Part shown: positions 44,624 to 53,990 of the stretch, piece by piece
Layout of the letters: each line of letters starts with the position of its first letter
How positions within the stretch are numbered: position 1 is the stretch's first letter
Source: CAVPHV01 sp963821095
GTDB taxonomy: Bacteria; Actinomycetota; Acidimicrobiia; Spongiisociales; UBA5794
DNA: 64,000 bases
Direction of reading: 5' to 3'
Assembly: GCA_963821095.1 (NCBI GenBank)
Contig: CAWGCJ010000019.1
Span: 19,267 to 83,266 of the forward strand
Made by a program: the position numbers and the translations under genes
Notes under the pieces: generated by a model
Told to the model about the DNA's origin: nothing
Databases searched by the model: none
Seen by the model: only the letters and a program-made list of their open reading frames with translations

Positions 44624-45441
44624 TCTCCGGTTGTTGAGTCGCTCCCGCGTCGCTGGAGACCCAGTGACACGAGCACGAGAACCATTGACGCCGCCAACAT
44701 CACGGTCGAAACCGCGTTGATGATGGGAGTCACCCCCCGCTTGATACGGGCGAACACTTCGACGGCCAAAGGCGTCGAGCCTGGTCCCTGCACGAAGCTG
44801 GTGATCACCACGTCATCGAGCGACAGGGTGAGTGCCAGCAGCGCTCCTCCGAGCACGCCCGGCATGATGAGCGGCAGGGTGACCTTCCGAAATGCTTGCC
44901 ACCTGTTTGCGTAAAGATCGGCAGCGGCCTCTTCCAATGCCGGATCGAGGCTTGATATGCGAGCCCGCACGACAATCGCCACAAACGAGATGTTAAAGGC
45001 AATGTGGCTCAAGATGATTGTGGTGAGGCTGAGGGTGACGTTGACCTGGGTGAAGAAGATGAGCAGCATCACGGCCATCGTGACGTCCGGGATGATGACC
45101 GGTAGGTACAGCAGGGCGTCAAACGGTCGCTGACCGATCCAACGTCGATAGCGTTCAAGCGCCAGAGCGGCCATGGTCCCGAGCACCGTGGCGATCGTGG
45201 TCGAGATGGCAGCAACAATCAGCGAATTGCGCAGTGAGTTCATCAGGGACTCGTCGTTGACCATGTCTGAGTACCAGTGCAACGTGAACCCTTCCCAGCG
45301 ATTCACGAAATTGCTGTCGTTGAATGAGAACATCACAAGCACCACCAGCGGCGCGTAGAAGAAGATGTAGACGATGACGGCCTGAGCCCCAAGCCATCGA
45401 TCGAGCTGGCGGGCGGACCTGCTCTTGGTGTGAGCGGTCAT
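44620..45441 (-). CDS. potC: Spermidine/putrescine ABC transporter permease PotC
   Basis: A 273-residue inner-membrane permease with six membrane helices. The EAA loop, which contacts the ATPase, reads EEAAADLYANRWQAFRKVTLPLIMPG. The ATG overlaps the potB stop as ATGA. Together with PotB it forms the channel for the polyamine delivered by PotD. Confidence 0.93.
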   Translation of the reverse strand: MTAHTKSRSARQLDRWLGAQAVIVYIFFYAPLVVLVMFSFNDSNFVNRWEGFTLHWYSDMVNDESLMNSLRNSLIVAAISTTIATVLGTMAALALERYRRWIGQRPFDALLYLPVIIPDVTMAVMLLIFFTQVNVTLSLTTIILSHIAFNISFVAIVVRARISSLDPALEEAAADLYANRWQAFRKVTLPLIMPGVLGGALLALTLSLDDVVITSFVQGPGSTPLAVEVFARIKRGVTPIINAVSTVMLAASMVLVLVSLGLQRRGSDSTTGE

Positions 45442-46322
45442 AGGGTCCTACCCCCGGTGCGGAAGTACAGGATCGTGGCGCCGAGCATGAGGATCATGAT
45501 CGCCATTGACACTGCCGAACCCAGTGGCCAGTTCCGGGCGGCGAGAAACTGGTTGACGATGTAGTTGCCCAGCAGCGTGGTCTTGGCGCCACCCAGGATG
45601 TCGGGTGTGACGTAGGCGCCGAGGCTTGGGATGAATACGAGGATCGAACCGGCAATGATTCCGGGCCGCGAGAGGGGGAGCGTGATTTTTCGAAACGCGT
45701 TCCATCCCGAGGCGTAGAGGTCGCGCCCTGCTTCCACGAGGCTCCAATCGAGCCGTTCGATTGCGGCATACAGCGGCAATACCATGAACGGCAGGAAGCC
45801 GTAGACGAGCCCGATCAGCACGGCCGGCATGGTGAACAGCAACTGACCCCAGAGGCCGGTGGCTTCTCCGAAGCGAGTCACCAAACCGTCGCTTCCGAGC
45901 AGAACCTTCCAGGCGTAGGTTCGCACCAGGAAGTTCGACCAAAACGGGATCATCACGAGCACCAGCAGGATGTTGCGGGTTCGTTCCGACCGGGTCGCGA
46001 TGTAGTAGGAGAAGGGATACGCAATGACCAGACAGATGATCGTGGTCAACAACGCCAGAAGGACTGAGCGCCAGGCGATCTGAAGGAAATCCGGGTCGAG
46101 GAGTTTCTTGACCGAAGTGAGGTTCCAGTTCTCGAGTTCGGGGGCGCCGGTGCGGCTTCGGCTGGCGAACGAATACACCGCGACGAGTACCAGCGGGATG
46201 GCGAAGAGCACGATGAGGTAGACGTACGTCGGCAGCGCCAGAAGGAAGCCACGGCGCGATTCGGCTCGTTCGGCGTTTGCCTCCATCCCTGGGCCAGGCT
46301 TCGGGTCGACCTCGGTCGTCAT
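45438..46322 (-). CDS. potB: Spermidine/putrescine ABC transporter permease PotB
   Basis: A 294-residue permease with an N-terminal cytoplasmic stretch and six membrane helices. The EAA motif is VEAGRDLYASGWNAFRKITLPLSRPG. Its gene overlaps potA and potC by four bases each. It is the partner of PotC in the channel. Confidence 0.93.
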   Translation of the reverse strand: MTTEVDPKPGPGMEANAERAESRRGFLLALPTYVYLIVLFAIPLVLVAVYSFASRSRTGAPELENWNLTSVKKLLDPDFLQIAWRSVLLALLTTIICLVIAYPFSYYIATRSERTRNILLVLVMIPFWSNFLVRTYAWKVLLGSDGLVTRFGEATGLWGQLLFTMPAVLIGLVYGFLPFMVLPLYAAIERLDWSLVEAGRDLYASGWNAFRKITLPLSRPGIIAGSILVFIPSLGAYVTPDILGGAKTTLLGNYIVNQFLAARNWPLGSAVSMAIMILMLGATILYFRTGGRTL

Positions 46323-47386
46323 TCGGTCAACGCCTCCGCCGAATCCGGTCCAAACGACACGATGGCGGCTTCCCCGACATCGAACCGACGAAGGCCGGGC
46401 CGATTCTCCACTCGAACGTCCACTTGGGCGTATCCCAAATCGACCGCGTAGAAGAGGGAATCCCCGTAGTACAGACGGGTCACCACACGACCGTCGAGCC
46501 GATTGAAGCCATCTCGCACCGGGTCGCCGGCGTGGAGGAGATCGATCTTCTCCGGGCGCAAAGTAAGCGTGACCTTGGTTCCAACGGGAGAGTGGGTGCG
46601 GGCCTTCACCTCTGTTCCATCAGTCAGCCGTACATGCGACTCGCTGCTCACCTCACCGACGACGAAGTTGGTCTCGCCGATGAAGTCCGCAACGAAGCGG
46701 TTGGCCGGGCGCTCGTAGATCTCCTCCGATGGCGCGATCTGCAGCAGCTTGCCTTCGTTCATGACGCCGATGCGGTCCGACATCGTCAGCGCCTCCTCTT
46801 GGTCGTGTGTCACGTACACGAAGGTGATGCCGACCTCCTTCTGGATGTCCTTGAGTTCAAGTTGCATCGTTTGGCGCAGCTTCAGATCCAGCGCACCGAG
46901 CGGTTCGTCGAGCAAGAGGACTTTGGGTCTATTGACGAGAGCCCGGGCGAGAGCGATGCGCTGCTGCTGGCCCCCGGAGAGTTGCTTGGGCCGACGCTCA
47001 CCCATGTTGCCGAGCCGAACCAACTCGAGAGCTTCATCGACCCGCTTGCGACGTTCCGCAGTCGGGACCTTCTGCATCTCTAGCCCGAAGCCGACGTTTT
47101 CCGCAATTGTCATGTGCGGGAAGAGGGCATAGGACTGGAAGACCGTGTTGACGGGTCGCTTGTTGGGTGGTCGCAGCGCCATCTCTTCGTTGAAGATCTT
47201 GATGCTGCCTTCGGTGGGGAACTCGAGGCCGGCGACCATGCGCAGTGTCGTCGTCTTGCCGCAGCCCGAGGGTCCCAGGAGCGAGAAGAACTCACCGTCG
47301 GGGATCTCGAGGTCGATGTCGTCGACCGCCACGACATCGCCGAAGCGTTTTGTCACTCCGTGGATTCCAACAGCGGTATCAGCCAC
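46319..47386 (-). CDS. potA: Spermidine/putrescine ABC transporter ATP-binding protein PotA
   Basis: A 355-residue ABC ATPase. Seen: Walker A GPSGCGKTT, the Q-loop in FQSYALFPHMT, signature LSGGQQQRIALARAL, Walker B VLLLDEPLGALD and the switch His in VTHDQEEAL. The C-terminal TOBE domain (about 280-350) is typical of PotA. GTG 47386. Nine bases separate it from the upstream aldehyde dehydrogenase gene, which points to one operon for polyamine uptake and breakdown. Confidence 0.94.
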   Translation of the reverse strand: MADTAVGIHGVTKRFGDVVAVDDIDLEIPDGEFFSLLGPSGCGKTTTLRMVAGLEFPTEGSIKIFNEEMALRPPNKRPVNTVFQSYALFPHMTIAENVGFGLEMQKVPTAERRKRVDEALELVRLGNMGERRPKQLSGGQQQRIALARALVNRPKVLLLDEPLGALDLKLRQTMQLELKDIQKEVGITFVYVTHDQEEALTMSDRIGVMNEGKLLQIAPSEEIYERPANRFVADFIGETNFVVGEVSSESHVRLTDGTEVKARTHSPVGTKVTLTLRPEKIDLLHAGDPVRDGFNRLDGRVVTRLYYGDSLFYAVDLGYAQVDVRVENRPGLRRFDVGEAAIVSFGPDSAEALTE

Positions 47387-47395
47387 GCGTCCCTC

Positions 47396-48835
47396 CTACT
47401 GCACGTTCTTGAGGTCGAGCACAACGGTTTGCTGGTCGGTGAAGTCGTCGATGGTCCCTCGGCCCCATCCGGTATCGGTGCCGGCCGCTCCGCCAAATGG
47501 TTGAAACGTCTCCCAGAAGTCGGTCGAATCGTTGACGACGACGGTGCCCGACCGCACCCGGTCGGCATACCAGAACGCCTTGCTCAGACTCGAGGTGAAC
47601 ACCGCCGCCTGAAGGCCGAGCCTCGTCCGGTTGGCGATGGCGACGGCCTCTTCATCATTGTGCGCCGACAGGACGGGAAGGACGGGCCCGAACGTCTCCT
47701 CCTGCGACACCAGGCTGTCTTCGGGCACCCGATCGATCAGGGTGAAGTCGTAGTACAAATCGGTGGGATAGCCGGCGGCCCGGCTGCCACCGGTGAGGAC
47801 GTCGGCACCACGCTCGATGGCGTCGGCAACGTGGCGATCCATCTTGGCGGCTGTCGGTTCGTTGTTGAGCGGACCCATGGTGGTGGCCTCGTCGAACGGA
47901 TCGCCAAGGCGCACCTGCGATGCTGCCTGCCTGGCGAGATCGACGAACTCGTCGTGGACTGCGTCGACGACGATGACTCGCTCCGTGGCGCAGCACACCT
48001 GCCCGGCGTTGTAGTAGGCGCCGTAGACGGCCAATTCGGCCGCCGCAGGGAGGTTGGCGTCGGCGGCGACGATGGTCGGACCGTTGCCCGACATCTCCAT
48101 GATTGAGCGCTTCACGCCCATCTGGGACAAGATACGTTTTCCGGTCGCGGAGGATCCGGTGAACCCGATCGCGTCGATCCCGTCGTGGGTGACCAGCTTC
48201 TCGCCGATGGTGGCCCCACCGGGGATGATCGAGACCAGGCCTTTCGGCACCCCTGCGACGTCGAACGCTTCTGCGAGTTTGAGCAGGCTCCACGGGGTGA
48301 GTTCGGGCGGCTTGACGATGACGGCGTTTCCGGCGGCCAATCCAGGACCGATGTACTCGAGCGGAATCGTCACCGGGAAGTTCCACGGGGTGATTGCCGC
48401 CCAGACTCCCACCGGTCGGTGGAACGTGAACATCCGCTTGTTGCGGTCCGAGGTCGGGATGACCCTGCCGTCGAGACGCTTGATGTCCTCGGCCGCATTG
48501 AGGAAGTACTGGTTGGCTTCGGCGATGTCGTCGAGTGATTCGGCGTGATAGGGCTTGCCCTGCTCGAGCGTCTGGATGCGGGCGATCTCGTTCACCTCGG
48601 CAGCGACGGCCGCGGCGATGCGTTGGCACAGTTCGGCTCGCTCAAACGCCGACCAATGGCGGAACTCGTCCTGTGCGGCGTGAGCGGCCGCTACGGCTTG
48701 GTCGATATCCGCCTTCGACGCAATCGGGAGGTTGGCGATGTGCTCGCCGGTCGCCGGGCTGTGCAACTGGTAGACCTCAGTGCCGGTGCCGTCGGTCCAC
48801 TCCCCGCCGATGTAGATCTTGAGATCCTGTGCCAA
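47396..48835 (-). CDS. NAD(P)-dependent aldehyde dehydrogenase
   Basis: A 479-residue aldehyde dehydrogenase. Seen: VWAAITPWNFPVTIPLEY for cofactor binding, GFTGSSATGKRI, the catalytic Glu region IMEMSGNGPTIV, where the common GGNAP is replaced by SGNGP, and the nucleophile Cys in NAGQVCCATERV; EETFGPVLPV follows. TTG 48835 is chosen because GGAGGG lies nine bases upstream and gives the usual AQDLKIYIGGEW start; ATG 48898 is possible but lacks a ribosome site. With potABCD it likely oxidises aminoaldehydes from putrescine; the exact substrate is inferred. Confidence 0.9.
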   Translation of the reverse strand: MAQDLKIYIGGEWTDGTGTEVYQLHSPATGEHIANLPIASKADIDQAVAAAHAAQDEFRHWSAFERAELCQRIAAAVAAEVNEIARIQTLEQGKPYHAESLDDIAEANQYFLNAAEDIKRLDGRVIPTSDRNKRMFTFHRPVGVWAAITPWNFPVTIPLEYIGPGLAAGNAVIVKPPELTPWSLLKLAEAFDVAGVPKGLVSIIPGGATIGEKLVTHDGIDAIGFTGSSATGKRILSQMGVKRSIMEMSGNGPTIVAADANLPAAAELAVYGAYYNAGQVCCATERVIVVDAVHDEFVDLARQAASQVRLGDPFDEATTMGPLNNEPTAAKMDRHVADAIERGADVLTGGSRAAGYPTDLYYDFTLIDRVPEDSLVSQEETFGPVLPVLSAHNDEEAVAIANRTRLGLQAAVFTSSLSKAFWYADRVRSGTVVVNDSTDFWETFQPFGGAAGTDTGWGRGTIDDFTDQQTVVLDLKNVQ

Positions 48836-49003
48836 ACCAGACTGTCCCTCCACCCCCCGTAGGGGCGAACGATAATCCGTTTGCGACTCCCTCTGCATCG
48901 CCGGCTCGACTCTGGAGGAGGAGCGGGCGAGGAGTCTTCTTCCCCGCTTCAATCCTCACCGAGATATCCTCAAGCGGGCCCGGTGCCGACCGACAGGATC
49001 TGG

Positions 49004-49591
49004 ATGCGGAGGTACGTCTGCCTACTGGCAATTGCCGTTGCGCTGGCCGCGTGCGGCGGAGGACAAGCTGAGCCTTCTACGACCGCGGCGCAGGCGGCCA
49101 CCACGCAAGCTGCGGCCCCGACCACCCTTGCCTCCCCCTCGTCGCTGGCGCCGACCACGACCCTCGAAGATCCGCCGAGCCCAACGAGCACCCTGCCGAC
49201 GACGACATCGACAACCTCGACGACAACGACAACATCGACGATCGAGCCGCCGACCACTACCACGACGGCGGCTCCGACCACGACCACCGCGGCTCCGACC
49301 ACGACGACCACCTCTTCGACAACGACGACGACCACCACTACAACAACGACGACCACCACTACATTGCCGCCGCCCAACGGCCGAGCGATCTTCTCGGCCA
49401 ACTGTGTTGTTTGTCACGGGGCCAACGGTGAGGGCGGCTACGGCGCCAACCTGCAGGCGAGCACCCTGTCGCGCAGTCAGATCATCAATGTCGTCACCAA
49501 CGGCCGCAATGAGATGGAAGCCTGGGGTGGCATCCTCGACCCCGAGGAGATCAAGGCAGTGGCTCGGTACGTGAAGAACCTGCAGCAGTAG
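49004..49591 (+). CDS. Cytochrome c lipoprotein with Thr-rich linker
   Basis: A 195-residue exported protein. The signal peptide MRRYVCLLAIAVALAACGGG ends at the lipobox LAAC. A low-complexity Thr/Pro linker of about 95 residues follows. The C-terminal part is a small class I cytochrome c: CVVCHG binds heme and the Met in NEMEAWGG is the probable axial ligand. ATG 49004 has AGGA seven bases upstream. The linker would hold the heme domain away from the membrane, and the ccm genes in this window would mature it. Its redox partner is unknown. Confidence 0.88.
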   Translation: MRRYVCLLAIAVALAACGGGQAEPSTTAAQAATTQAAAPTTLASPSSLAPTTTLEDPPSPTSTLPTTTSTTSTTTTTSTIEPPTTTTTAAPTTTTAAPTTTTTSSTTTTTTTTTTTTTTTLPPPNGRAIFSANCVVCHGANGEGGYGANLQASTLSRSQIINVVTNGRNEMEAWGGILDPEEIKAVARYVKNLQQ

Positions 49592-49594
49592 CAG

Positions 49595-50992
49595 TCATTT
49601 GCACCCGGGTCGGAGCAACAGCCGGCCTCCCCGGCCGTCGGTGAGTTCCATGGTCCAGCCGGCCACCGCGTCGCCAACCTCCCGAGCGAACGGCCGGAAT
49701 CGACCGCTCCAATCCATGTAGGCACACACCTCGGGACGGAGCAGGGCGGCGACCAGGTCGTCCGCCGTGAGGTAGCCGGCGGCGATCCGTGCGTAGGAAG
49801 GATCGGTCAATCCGGCGGGCATGTCGCGGTGTGCCTGCCAGGCCAACCCCGGTTCGTCCGTAACGACCATCGCCCCGGCCGGCATTTCGTCGAGCACCTC
49901 GATGACGCGGTCGTCGAGTCCATCCGGCCGTTGGGTGTCGGCCACAGGATTGCCTACCAGTTGGAGCGGGATGGCGACGGCAACGAGGGCGACGACGAGT
50001 CGGGGATCCGGCCGGAGTTGGGCCACAACCAGAGCCAGCGGCGGGATGAAGAAGGCCACGGCGCGGGTAAACCCCGGTTCGAGTGTTGCCGCACCGACAA
50101 GGACGACCACGGTGGTCGCGAGCCACACCGCCGGCAACCAGCGGGGGTTTGCCTGCCGTGACGGCGCGGGTGGCTCCCTTCGGGTGAGCGCAGCGGCGAC
50201 TGCGGCGACGGTGGCAAGCAGGAGCGCGCCGTCGTATCGAATGAGGCGCCGGGTCACGTAGGCGATGCGATCCGCGGCCCCGCCGGTAGCGGGAACGTTG
50301 AGGTGGAACACCACGTACTGGTCCCACACCCGATCGAATCCCCACGGAGTGGATACGGCGAGAACCACCACAACGCTTGTGGCGGCCGTGGCAGCCGCTC
50401 CCATCCATCGGCGCTGTGACAGCAAGATGGCCGCGACCACGATGATGCAGGGGATCACATGGAGGCTCTTGACGGCGACGCCGGCGCCGAGCAATGCTCC
50501 GGCGAGCCAGGGGGCCCAGGCCGCCGGCGCCCGCAACGCAGCGAGAATCCCGAGCACACCGAAGGCAAGCGCAATGCCGTCGGACTGCATCGGAGCGGTG
50601 GCGTAGAGCACGGTGCCGCTTGCCGCGACCAGGCCGGCGCATCCGGCCGCAAGTAGGGGCGGGGCGTAGCCACGGGCCAACAGGTACACCGCAACGGTTG
50701 TGGCGACTGCGGCCGCCAGCATCGCCAGTCGGGGTGCCGGGTTCCACCCGAACCCGGCGGCGTCGGCGACCCGAAGCACCGGCAGAAACAGCGGGCCCTG
50801 GCTCGAGAAGATGTCGATGAACGGCTTGGCGCCGGACCGCATCGCCCGCACTGATGCGGCATACACCCCCTCGTCGAACGTGATGTTGGCCGGTGAGGTC
50901 AGGCTGGGGATGCGCAGGAATACGGTGACGGCAACAACGCCGGCTGGTGCCAGCCACGTCGCGGTGCGGCGGGTCGGGGGGGTCGCCTTCAT
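49595..50992 (-). CDS. GT39-like integral membrane glycosyltransferase
   Basis: A 465-residue membrane protein with about 10 to 11 helices. The first outer loop has DEGVYAASVRAM, whose Asp-Glu pair is the conserved motif of PMT/ArnT-like (GT39/GT83, GT-C fold) enzymes that use lipid-linked sugars. A soluble C-terminal stretch (about 365-465) follows. The acceptor and donor cannot be told from sequence. It ends three bases after the cytochrome gene on the opposite strand. Confidence 0.78.
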   Translation of the reverse strand: MKATPPTRRTATWLAPAGVVAVTVFLRIPSLTSPANITFDEGVYAASVRAMRSGAKPFIDIFSSQGPLFLPVLRVADAAGFGWNPAPRLAMLAAAVATTVAVYLLARGYAPPLLAAGCAGLVAASGTVLYATAPMQSDGIALAFGVLGILAALRAPAAWAPWLAGALLGAGVAVKSLHVIPCIIVVAAILLSQRRWMGAAATAATSVVVVLAVSTPWGFDRVWDQYVVFHLNVPATGGAADRIAYVTRRLIRYDGALLLATVAAVAAALTRREPPAPSRQANPRWLPAVWLATTVVVLVGAATLEPGFTRAVAFFIPPLALVVAQLRPDPRLVVALVAVAIPLQLVGNPVADTQRPDGLDDRVIEVLDEMPAGAMVVTDEPGLAWQAHRDMPAGLTDPSYARIAAGYLTADDLVAALLRPEVCAYMDWSGRFRPFAREVGDAVAGWTMELTDGRGGRLLLRPGCK

Positions 50993-51261
50993 TGGGGCGG
51001 AACGCTACCGGTGCTTCGGCGGTACGGCGTGGCGATCATCCAACTTGGGCTGGTACCGTCTGGCGCGGTGGCCGAAAGGGGTGAGAGGTGACTCACAACC
51101 TGAATGGCAACGGCACAGGAGACCGGCCACCGCCCGCCGAGATGTAGATCGATCACGACCGGAGCCCGGTGATACGCCTTCTCGCTCACGGCGCGATTGG
51201 TAAGCGGAGTGTTTGATGCTGCGGCGATTCATTGTCGGGCGTACGACGAGGAGTGAGAACG

Positions 51262-52572
51262 ATGGGTTTGCAGGGCGACAAGACTGCTGAATGGTTTGCG
51301 CGAGGCAAAGATGCCTTGGTCAACGGGGTTTCGAGCGGCTTTCGGTACTGGGGCGACGACGACACCCTGGTGATCGACCATGGTGAGGGCGCCTACGTCT
51401 TCGACATGGACGGCAACCGCTACATCGACTACCAGATGGGTTTTGGGCCCGTCATTCTCGGCCACGGAGAGCCGACCGTTGCTGCCGCGGTCGGGAGGGC
51501 CGCGGCCGCGGGAACCACCTACGCAATGACGACGGCGGGCGAGATCGAGGCAGCCGAGAAGGTGCGCGATGCCGTGCCTTGGGTCGAAGCCTTGCGGTTC
51601 ACCAACACGGGTACCGAAGCGACGATGCACGCCCTTCGGCTGGCCCGAGCCTGGACCGGCCGAGAGGTCTTCGTGAAGTTCGAAGGCTGCTACCACGGCG
51701 CCCACGACTACGTGCTGTTCACCACAGCCGGCGCCCCGGTCGGGAGTCTCGGCTCGCGTCGGTCGCCGGTGCCGCATCAGGCGTCCTCGGGAATTCCGGA
51801 TGCGATTCGCAGCCTGGTGCGCACCGTGCCGTTCAACGACCTCGATGCGATGGAGCGCCTCTTCAAGAGCGAAGGCTCGGCCATTGCCGCCATGTTGATC
51901 GAGCCGATGATGGGCAACTGTTTTGGCATCATGCCGGAGCCCGGTTACCTGGAGGGTCTGCGCCGGTTGTGCGACGAATACGGCTCAGTGTTGATCTTCG
52001 ACGAAGTCAAGACCGGGTTCCGGATGGCACTCGGCGGTGCCCAAGAGGTATTTGGTGTCACCCCAGATATCGGAACGTTTGCCAAGTCGATGGGGAATGG
52101 CTTCCCCGTTGCCGCCGTGGGCGGACGCCGCGAGATCATGGATGCGTGGGCTCGAGGCGGGGTAACCCAAGCCGGCACGTACTCAGGCAATGGCGTGGCC
52201 GTTGCCGCCGCATCCGCCACAATCGACTTGCTCTCCACCGGCGAACCGCTGGCCCGGGTTGAGAAGGTGGGGACCGCGTTGATGGAGGGCATTGCCAGCA
52301 TCTGTGCCGCCCAGGGTGTCCCGGTGCAGGTCCTAGGCCACCCGTCGATGATCGGCGTGTTCTTCGCAGACGATCGCCCAACCGATTTCCGCCATACGGC
52401 CTGGCACGACGCAGATCTCTACGAAGCGGTGATCATGGGCATGATCGCCCGTGGAGTGATGCCGGTCGACGACGGACTTGAACCGTGGTTCACCTCGGCG
52501 GCCCACTCAGATGAGGACGTTGCCACGACGTTGCAGGCCTTCGAGGAAGCCCTGATCGACGCCAAAGCCTGA
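51262..52572 (+). CDS. Class III PLP-dependent aminotransferase (glutamate-1-semialdehyde aminomutase-like)
   Basis: A 436-residue PLP enzyme. Seen: FTNTGTEATMHALRLAR for cofactor phosphate binding, FEGCYHGAHDYVL, LIFDEVKTGFR with the PLP Asp and the DEV(x)TGFR signature, and the PLP Lys in GTFAKSMGNGFPVAA. It resembles HemL but its neighbours are not tetrapyrrole genes, and HemL-like relatives include amino-acid aminotransferases. ATG 51262 has GAGGAG eight bases upstream. The role is unsettled. Confidence 0.85.
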   Translation: MGLQGDKTAEWFARGKDALVNGVSSGFRYWGDDDTLVIDHGEGAYVFDMDGNRYIDYQMGFGPVILGHGEPTVAAAVGRAAAAGTTYAMTTAGEIEAAEKVRDAVPWVEALRFTNTGTEATMHALRLARAWTGREVFVKFEGCYHGAHDYVLFTTAGAPVGSLGSRRSPVPHQASSGIPDAIRSLVRTVPFNDLDAMERLFKSEGSAIAAMLIEPMMGNCFGIMPEPGYLEGLRRLCDEYGSVLIFDEVKTGFRMALGGAQEVFGVTPDIGTFAKSMGNGFPVAAVGGRREIMDAWARGGVTQAGTYSGNGVAVAAASATIDLLSTGEPLARVEKVGTALMEGIASICAAQGVPVQVLGHPSMIGVFFADDRPTDFRHTAWHDADLYEAVIMGMIARGVMPVDDGLEPWFTSAAHSDEDVATTLQAFEEALIDAKA

Positions 52573-52576
52573 GAAC

Positions 52577-52630
52577 CCCGTTCTTGCGTACATTCCGGCC
52601 ACTATCGGCCGGAATGTACGCAAGAACAGG
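52577..52630. repeat. Dispersed palindrome, copy 2 (24-bp arms with one mismatch, 6-base loop)
   Basis: Second copy of the palindrome at 12304-12357, again just past a stop codon in a convergent gap. Its left arm has GTTCTTGCGTACATTCCGG, one base different from copy 1, with the matching change in the right arm, so pairing is preserved. Confidence 0.85.
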
Positions 52631-52642
52631 TTGTGACGCGGT

Positions 52643-52674
52643 CGGGGCCCCGGGGGAGTGAACCCGGGGCCCCG
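52643..52674 (-). terminator. Terminator-like hairpin of the FAS1 gene
   Basis: CGGGGCCCCGGG and its complement form a 12-bp stem around an 8-base loop, 30 bases past the FAS1 stop. It lacks a T-tract, so the call is moderate. Confidence 0.6.
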
Positions 52675-52704
52675 CAACGTGCTGGTGTTGGGTTGGAGGG
52701 TCGC

Positions 52705-53346
52705 TCAGCCAGCGAGGCTGGACGGGATTAGCACGTTGTTGATCGTGTGGATCAGGGCCGGATTGCTGGCCTTGACGTTGCTGCGGAACAGCTTGACTCG
52801 TGAACGGTTGTCGGCTTCGTCGACCAGTCTGAGGCCCTTGGCGACCAGTTCGTCACCGTTGAGCATCTCGTATTTGTACGGGGGGAAGAAGAGCTGCCAC
52901 GGCTTGATGATCTGGGGCGCAACGTGATAGGCGAGCGTGTCAACCAGGAGGTCGACGGCACCTTCGAGGCCTCCGCCGGCTTCGACGAGCACGCCGGCGA
53001 TGGCGCCGAACGCTTCGCTCTCCTTGATGGAGTTGTCACCCGTCAGGCTGCGAGCGAGCTTGACAAACGCCCGATCCGTCGGGGCAAACAGCGTGATATC
53101 CGGGGTGGTCGCCAGCAGGTCAACGAGTCCGGCACCGTTCTCATCGGCGAACAGTACGGCCTCGATCAGTATGTCGTAGCGCCCGGTTTTCTCGTTGAGG
53201 GCAAGCAACTCTTCGACCAGGTTTCCGCGGTCGTCGTAGCCCTTGTCGCCCCACCAGTTCGTGTCGGCTTCCTGAGCAGCCGCTGGAGCTGCCATGACGG
53301 CCATCAACATGGATAGCCCGATCAGTGTGGTCATGATGCGTCGCAT
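52705..53346 (-). CDS. Secreted fasciclin (FAS1) domain protein
   Basis: A 213-residue exported protein. The signal peptide runs MRRIMTTLIGLSMLMAVMAA with AQ-type cleavage near residue 24. One FAS1 domain follows: DLLATTPDITLFAPTDRAF (H1 box FAPTDRAF), LAYHVAP (YH motif) and a C-terminal TINNVLIP (H2 box). Such proteins act in adhesion at the cell surface. GGAGG lies eight bases before ATG 53346. Confidence 0.9.
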   Translation of the reverse strand: MRRIMTTLIGLSMLMAVMAAPAAAQEADTNWWGDKGYDDRGNLVEELLALNEKTGRYDILIEAVLFADENGAGLVDLLATTPDITLFAPTDRAFVKLARSLTGDNSIKESEAFGAIAGVLVEAGGGLEGAVDLLVDTLAYHVAPQIIKPWQLFFPPYKYEMLNGDELVAKGLRLVDEADNRSRVKLFRSNVKASNPALIHTINNVLIPSSLAG

Positions 53347-53456
53347 TCCCTCTACCTCCCTGAGTAGTCGTTGTGAGGATGCTTCTTGGGGGGTCTACGG
53401 AGCAGACGCCGAACCGGATGAAAAAGGATTCCAGGAATCCGACACCAACCTCGGCG

Positions 53457-53990
53457 CTACTGGGCGCCGACCGATCGTAGGTATGCCTCGTCGGTTTCGA
53501 AGGCCAGCGGCGGGAGAGCGTCGAGGGCGAAGAAGCGAGCATCGTCGGCGTCGTCACCGGCCTGGAGCCTCCCTCCGATGACGGTGGCGGCAAACCATAT
53601 GCCGACGGTGAGTTTGCCAGGGTCGTGGAAGTTGGAGGCAACCCAGACGACGTCTCCGACGTCGGCGATGAGTCCGGTTTCCTCCTCCAGTTCACGTTTT
53701 GCTGCAGCGCGTACCTCCTCGCCGTAGTCGACGAAGCCGGCGGGGATGGACCAAAGGCCTGCCCGGGTTGCACCGGGAGCTCGCCGCACCAGCAGGATCC
53801 ACTCGGCCTCGTCGAAGACGACGGCGGCCGCACCGACGGCGGGGTTGCGCCAATGGATGAACCCGCATTTCGGGCAGGTCGGCCTGGTAGCGCCATGACG
53901 TTGGGCCGGCTCGAGTGGCGTGGCGCAGTGCGGGCAGTAGGTGAACTCGCCCGGCCAGACATGCTCGTGATCCGAGCTCGTCAGTTCCAT
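53457..53990 (-). CDS. Nudix hydrolase with N-terminal zinc ribbon
   Basis: A 177-residue protein. An N-terminal zinc ribbon (CPHCATPL and CPKCGFIHW) precedes the Nudix box GFVDYGEEVRAAAKRELEEETGL (key residues in the G-x5-E-x7-R-E-x2-E-E-x-G pattern). This resembles NudC-like NADH pyrophosphatases, but is shorter, so another nucleotide-linked substrate is possible. ATG 53990 overlaps the upstream aldo/keto reductase by ten bases, suggesting an operon; the ribosome site is weak. Confidence 0.88.
   Translation of the reverse strand: MELTSSDHEHVWPGEFTYCPHCATPLEPAQRHGATRPTCPKCGFIHWRNPAVGAAAVVFDEAEWILLVRRAPGATRAGLWSIPAGFVDYGEEVRAAAKRELEEETGLIADVGDVVWVASNFHDPGKLTVGIWFAATVIGGRLQAGDDADDARFFALDALPPLAFETDEAYLRSVGAQ

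Noticed and set aside
49200..49365. Possible CRISPR-like or tandem-repeat array
   Set aside because: Period-3 simple sequence coding for Thr; no spacers or fixed repeat length.
48970..49401. Minus-strand frame with a long Val run
   Set aside because: Complement of the Thr-linker repeat of the cytochrome gene.
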